Shown piece by piece: positions 30,530-33,988 of a DNA stretch of 33,988 nucleotides. Position numbers and translations under genes: made by a program. This DNA is from Bacteroidales bacterium. GTDB taxonomy: Bacteria; Bacteroidota; Bacteroidia; Bacteroidales; GCA-2748055. How positions within the stretch are numbered: position 1 is the first letter of the stretch; the number at the start of each line of letters is the position of its first letter. The notes beneath the pieces are model-generated. The model saw only the letters and a list, made by a program, of their open reading frames with translations, made no database searches and was not told the DNA's origin. The stretch covers positions 1-33,988 of the forward strand of contig JAOZUK010000034.1 of the NCBI GenBank assembly GCA_029938715.1, in the 5' to 3' direction.

Positions 30530-32866
30530 ATGAAGAGGCCCATATACAGAATCGTTTGGGTTTTGCTTTCGCTGTTTATGGTCCATCAAGGGTATTCTCA
30601 GGATCTTCTCTGGACCAATGAAGGGGATCCGGATGGGTTTGTTGACAGGCATGTGGCATTCCGGGGGAACTTCTCTCTTAATGAAGAGACTGAAATAGAG
30701 GTTCACATATCCGGAGCATCGTGGTACCGGGTTTGGTTGGACGGAGTTCAGTTGACCGAAGGGCCTGACCGGTATAGCCCGGAATTCCCCACATACCAGG
30801 TCAGAAAACTAAGAATACCTGCCGGGGATCACATCATAGCCATTCAGGTACACAGCGAAGGGGTGGATACCCGCATGTTGCAGGGGATTAAACCTTTCCT
30901 CTATTGTGATCTCCTGGCTGATGGGATAAAAAAGAAATTAGGTTGGAAATGCCTCGAACTGTCAGGATACGCCCCTCAATTGAGAAGGGTCAGCGCCCAA
31001 TTCGGATGGCTTGAGTGGTGCGATACCCGATTGCAACCCGATGGCTGGATCAATGCCAATTTTAATGATACAGATTGGGGCCAGCCCATACCTGTATCCC
31101 GTAAGCTGGGGGAATTTACGCCCTCGTTGATTTCTGAGGTTCAAAACCTTGCCACCTCCTTCGAAATCGCAGGATCAGGACCGCTGGCCAGCTATTATGG
31201 TTACGAAACAGACAATCCGTCGGCCAGGTTTTTCCTGCGCGACCTTGAGTGCAAAAGCGTCCCTCCCCAGGGAGTTTGGAAAAGATATGACCTTGGAAAG
31301 ATCAAACTTGTTTCACCCCAATTCATCCTCGATCTTCCCCAGGGAGCCATGGTGGAATTTGCTTTCTGCGAAGCACTGCAACACAACCGGGTCTCTCCCT
31401 GGATCAACCTGTCGGTAAGTGACTCATATAACATGGTCCATTTCAAAGCCCGGGGTGGCGTACAGGTTTTCCATCCCCTGACACCCAAAGCCGGCCGATT
31501 TGTGGAGATGCATATTATCGCTCCTCCTGATCAGATCCATGTAATGGAAGAGCAGTTCCTCGAACGAGCATACCATATGAAGGCTGATGGGGATTTTCAA
31601 AGTGACGACCCATTACTCAACCGGATCTGGCAACTGGGTGCCGAGACCTACATGTCCTGCGCCGAAGATGCCCTGGTGGACAATCCCACCCGTGAGCGCG
31701 GACAATGGATGGGTGATGTGGGTATTGTGGGTTTACAGATTGGTGCTGCCACCTTCTCTGACCTTGGAATCATTAAAAGCGGTTTAAAACATTTTGCCCA
31801 GAGTGCACGTGAAGATGGAATGGTGGCCGGACTGGCACCGGGAAACATCGGATATCTCTCTACGTTTGCTGCCCTGTGGACCAATGCCAACCTCTATTAT
31901 TGGAAATCCACCGGCGACCGGTCCCTAATGGTTGAACTCTATCCTTATGCTGAAAATAACATAGCCGCATTTGAAAAATACAGAACAAGTGATGGCATCA
32001 GTGAGGATGCAGGCTGGGCATTTGTGGACTGGGGTTATGTGCCCAATGAAGGGGAGACTGATATGGGTCTCAACCTGATCTACTATGATGCATTAAGAGC
32101 CATGATCACCTGGTCGCAAGCCATGGGCAAAGAATCCAGGGTGGTGTACTATAGGGATCTTGCCCACCAGATGAAAACGATTATTGAAAGTTACTATGCT
32201 CCTTACCTGCAAGCTTCAGAGGTGAACTGGGTAGGTATTGGATACCACCGCACCGTACTGGGAATGCGCAATGGTTTTATTCCTGGTGAATTAACGGAGG
32301 AAGCCATCAACTATATCAAGCAGCACATGCTTAACTGCTTCCCCAACAATGAGAATGCACCACGACTCTCCGATCCGGCAGCCAACAATCCCCAGCTTAT
32401 CACCCCCTACTTTGCACACTATGCCTATCCCCTGCTAATTGAAAATGGAGAGATGGAATTTATCCTGGATCAGTACAAAACCTGCTGGGGCTGGATGCTT
32501 GACCAGGGGATCACCACCTGTACTGAGGTCTTCGATACCCGTTGGTCTCATTGTCACCAGTGGGCCGGATGTCCCACCTGGCAACTATCAAGGTATGGCC
32601 TTGGATTGCATCCTGCTTTCGACAGAGCAGAGAATTCATTTGATCTGAATCTGGTAACAGGTTATCTTGAAGAAGCTTCAGGGAAAGTTCCCCTGCCCGA
32701 CGGACAAGTCATCCATATGAACTGGAAAAAATCCGGCGGTCAGATTAAATATACAATAGATACCCCTGTAAAAATTGAAGTATACATGGATGATCCTGAA
32801 AAAGCAGGAAAGGTTAAGAAGATGACCATCAAGAATACCAGGACCTTCCACATCCCAGTAGAATGA
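30530..32866 (+). CDS. GH78 alpha-L-rhamnosidase (secreted or periplasmic)
   Basis: The 778-residue protein has a signal peptide (MKRPIYRIVWVLLSLFMVHQ, ending GYSQ). Residues about 25-345 hold beta-sandwich domains, including SWYRVWLDGVQLTEGPDRYSP, the usual N-terminal module of GH78. The (alpha/alpha)6 barrel (about 350-690) has the family signature D384-N-P-T-R388-E389-R390-x2-W393-x-G395-D396, E666 in TTCTEVFDT as the second catalytic glutamate, and WSHCHQWAGCPTW; a C-terminal beta domain follows. It should remove alpha-L-rhamnose from oligosaccharides. It is placed in the rhamnose catabolic operon, 14 bp after the aldolase gene, and its stop codon overlaps the start of the sulfatase gene (ATGA), so release and use of rhamnose are coexpressed. 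Confidence 0.9.
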   Translation: MKRPIYRIVWVLLSLFMVHQGYSQDLLWTNEGDPDGFVDRHVAFRGNFSLNEETEIEVHISGASWYRVWLDGVQLTEGPDRYSPEFPTYQVRKLRIPAGDHIIAIQVHSEGVDTRMLQGIKPFLYCDLLADGIKKKLGWKCLELSGYAPQLRRVSAQFGWLEWCDTRLQPDGWINANFNDTDWGQPIPVSRKLGEFTPSLISEVQNLATSFEIAGSGPLASYYGYETDNPSARFFLRDLECKSVPPQGVWKRYDLGKIKLVSPQFILDLPQGAMVEFAFCEALQHNRVSPWINLSVSDSYNMVHFKARGGVQVFHPLTPKAGRFVEMHIIAPPDQIHVMEEQFLERAYHMKADGDFQSDDPLLNRIWQLGAETYMSCAEDALVDNPTRERGQWMGDVGIVGLQIGAATFSDLGIIKSGLKHFAQSAREDGMVAGLAPGNIGYLSTFAALWTNANLYYWKSTGDRSLMVELYPYAENNIAAFEKYRTSDGISEDAGWAFVDWGYVPNEGETDMGLNLIYYDALRAMITWSQAMGKESRVVYYRDLAHQMKTIIESYYAPYLQASEVNWVGIGYHRTVLGMRNGFIPGELTEEAINYIKQHMLNCFPNNENAPRLSDPAANNPQLITPYFAHYAYPLLIENGEMEFILDQYKTCWGWMLDQGITTCTEVFDTRWSHCHQWAGCPTWQLSRYGLGLHPAFDRAENSFDLNLVTGYLEEASGKVPLPDGQVIHMNWKKSGGQIKYTIDTPVKIEVYMDDPEKAGKVKKMTIKNTRTFHIPVE

Positions 32867-33988
32867 AAAACATCTTTAATTACACCATAGGTCTCGGATT
32901 ACTGATAATTGTGAATGGAGCCCTCACTTCGTGTAGCACAGTTAAAACAGATACACGGCCCAATGTGGTTTTTATTTTCTTAGATGATCTTAACGACTGG
33001 GCACTACATCCCTCGGGCCATCCGGAGGCTCTGGTCCCCCATATTGACAAGCTTGCCAGGGAGAGTGTGAGCTTTACCAATGCCCATGTATCGGTCCCTG
33101 TCTGTGGTCCATCCAGGAAATGCCTGTTTTCAGGACTCTACCCCCAGACCATAAACGATTATCATTTTGATGCCTGGGCCAAATCCCCGGCATTGGAAAA
33201 CTGCGTGGCCATGCCCAGGCATTTTCGGGACAACGGCTACCTGGTCTATGGCGCAGGCAAACTACTCCATGAAGGAGCAGGTGGTGACTTTTATACCGAA
33301 TATGGTTATGGGGTGGATTATGGCCCCCATCCCTGGAAAGGAACAGGACCCGCCGAGTTCACAGCACATCCCGGCCAGTATGAGCAATGGAAGGATTTGT
33401 TACCCGTCCTGGATATGCACAGGGACCTCAATTATGGGCCACTCTCCAATATACCAGTTTACCCTCCCGATCCAAATGGAGAATACCCCGGAGCAGAGGG
33501 CTGGCATTATAAAACCGGAGAACCTTTCCGCTATGTGAGTGAGAAGGACCGGGATCTTATGCCCGATGAGATAAGTGCAGCTTATGCAGCAGATGTACTC
33601 GGGCAGGAACATGAAAAACCATTTTTCCTTGCGGTGGGACTGGTACGGACCCATACCCCTCTATATGCACCCCAGGAATATTTCGACAGGTTTCCCATGG
33701 AGGAGATCACCCTTCCCCCCTACATGGAGAGTGACCTGGAAGATTGTGCTATGGTGCTTCAAAACCGCTGGGAATGGGGATATACCAAATTCGATGCTTT
33801 AATTGGAGCAGGTGGAGAACAGGCCTGGAAGGAATGGGTGCAAGCCTATTTGGCCTGTGCCGCATTTATAGACGATCAGGTAGGCACTATTCTACAGGCA
33901 TTGGAAGAGAGTCCCTATAAAGACAACACCATAATCGTTTTCAGTTCAGATCACGGATACCATATTGGTGAAAAAAACTGTGTCCAGA
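32863..33988 (+). CDS. Sulfatase of the S1 family, lipoprotein (3' truncated by the window)
   Basis: The frame starts at ATG 32863, overlapping the stop of the GH78 gene by four bases (ATGA), and is open to the right edge (375 codons). The signal ends GALTSC (Cys24), a good lipobox. D41-D42 (FIFLDDLNDWAL) starts the metal site, C81-G-P-S-R is a canonical CxPSR activation motif, and FSSDHGYHIGEKN supplies the second metal cluster. The segments PVCGPSRKCLFSGLYPQ and DYHFDAWAKSP resemble iduronate-2-sulfatase-like enzymes, a loose comparison only. Coupling to a rhamnosidase suggests it removes sulfate from rhamnose-containing oligosaccharides before or after the rhamnosidase acts. The C-terminal part is missing. 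Confidence 0.9.
   Translation, partial: MKNIFNYTIGLGLLIIVNGALTSCSTVKTDTRPNVVFIFLDDLNDWALHPSGHPEALVPHIDKLARESVSFTNAHVSVPVCGPSRKCLFSGLYPQTINDYHFDAWAKSPALENCVAMPRHFRDNGYLVYGAGKLLHEGAGGDFYTEYGYGVDYGPHPWKGTGPAEFTAHPGQYEQWKDLLPVLDMHRDLNYGPLSNIPVYPPDPNGEYPGAEGWHYKTGEPFRYVSEKDRDLMPDEISAAYAADVLGQEHEKPFFLAVGLVRTHTPLYAPQEYFDRFPMEEITLPPYMESDLEDCAMVLQNRWEWGYTKFDALIGAGGEQAWKEWVQAYLACAAFIDDQVGTILQALEESPYKDNTIIVFSSDHGYHIGEKNCVQ

Noticed and set aside
1-33988. tRNA, rRNA, insertion sequences, transposases, integrases
   Set aside because: None recognised by reading both strands; genes are densely packed metabolic and secretion genes.

Overview
The window comes from a member of the Bacteroidota, probably a marine or sediment polysaccharide degrader. 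Direct evidence: four proteins end in type IX secretion (T9SS) sorting domains (PNP motif near the C-terminus), one carries a FISUMP domain, there is a large TonB-dependent receptor with a carboxypeptidase-regulatory-like N-terminal domain, several SPII lipoproteins, and promoter candidates of the Bacteroidetes type (TTG, 20 bp, TAnnTTTG-like). No RNA genes, IS elements or CRISPR arrays were recognised.

Layout. 1-250: 3' end of a T9SS cargo gene (+). 273-1674: two-gene minus-strand unit (FISUMP protein and a small T9SS cargo). 2019-3696: plus-strand pair, a phytanoyl-CoA-dioxygenase-like Fe(II)/2-oxoglutarate oxygenase and a xylose-isomerase-like TIM barrel. 3629-12013: minus-strand unit read from the right: TonB-dependent receptor, T9SS beta-helix protein, GH99/WbsX-like lipoprotein, sulfatase. 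12375-14117 (+): short GH78-like lipoprotein, divergent from the receptor across a region holding four copies of a TTGTCCA-type half-site. 14132-23747: minus-strand unit read from the right: a 1285-residue protein with two glycosidase-like barrels, a CBM9-like/PKD protein, a uroporphyrinogen-decarboxylase-family protein, a DUF362 protein with a T9SS tail, and a second sulfatase. 23883-24758 (-): AraC-family regulator. 25057-33988 (+): rhaT, rhaM, rhaI, a FGGY kinase, a tandem class II aldolase, a second GH78 enzyme and a third sulfatase cut by the window edge.

Reading of the whole. The right third encodes uptake, anomer conversion, isomerisation, phosphorylation and aldol cleavage of L-rhamnose. 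The rest looks like the extracellular and periplasmic machinery that would release rhamnose: two GH78-type alpha-L-rhamnosidases, three sulfatases, two or three unclassified glycosidase-like barrels, carbohydrate-binding modules and an outer-membrane receptor. The simplest inference is a locus for a sulfated, rhamnose-containing polysaccharide (ulvan or rhamnan-sulfate type), controlled by the AraC-family protein. No recognisable ulvan lyase, GH105 or SusD partner is present, and the least understood proteins (the 1285-residue double-barrel enzyme, the beta-helix protein, the DUF362-T9SS protein, the UroD-like protein and the oxygenase) are where a new activity could lie. The substrate is inferred, not shown.
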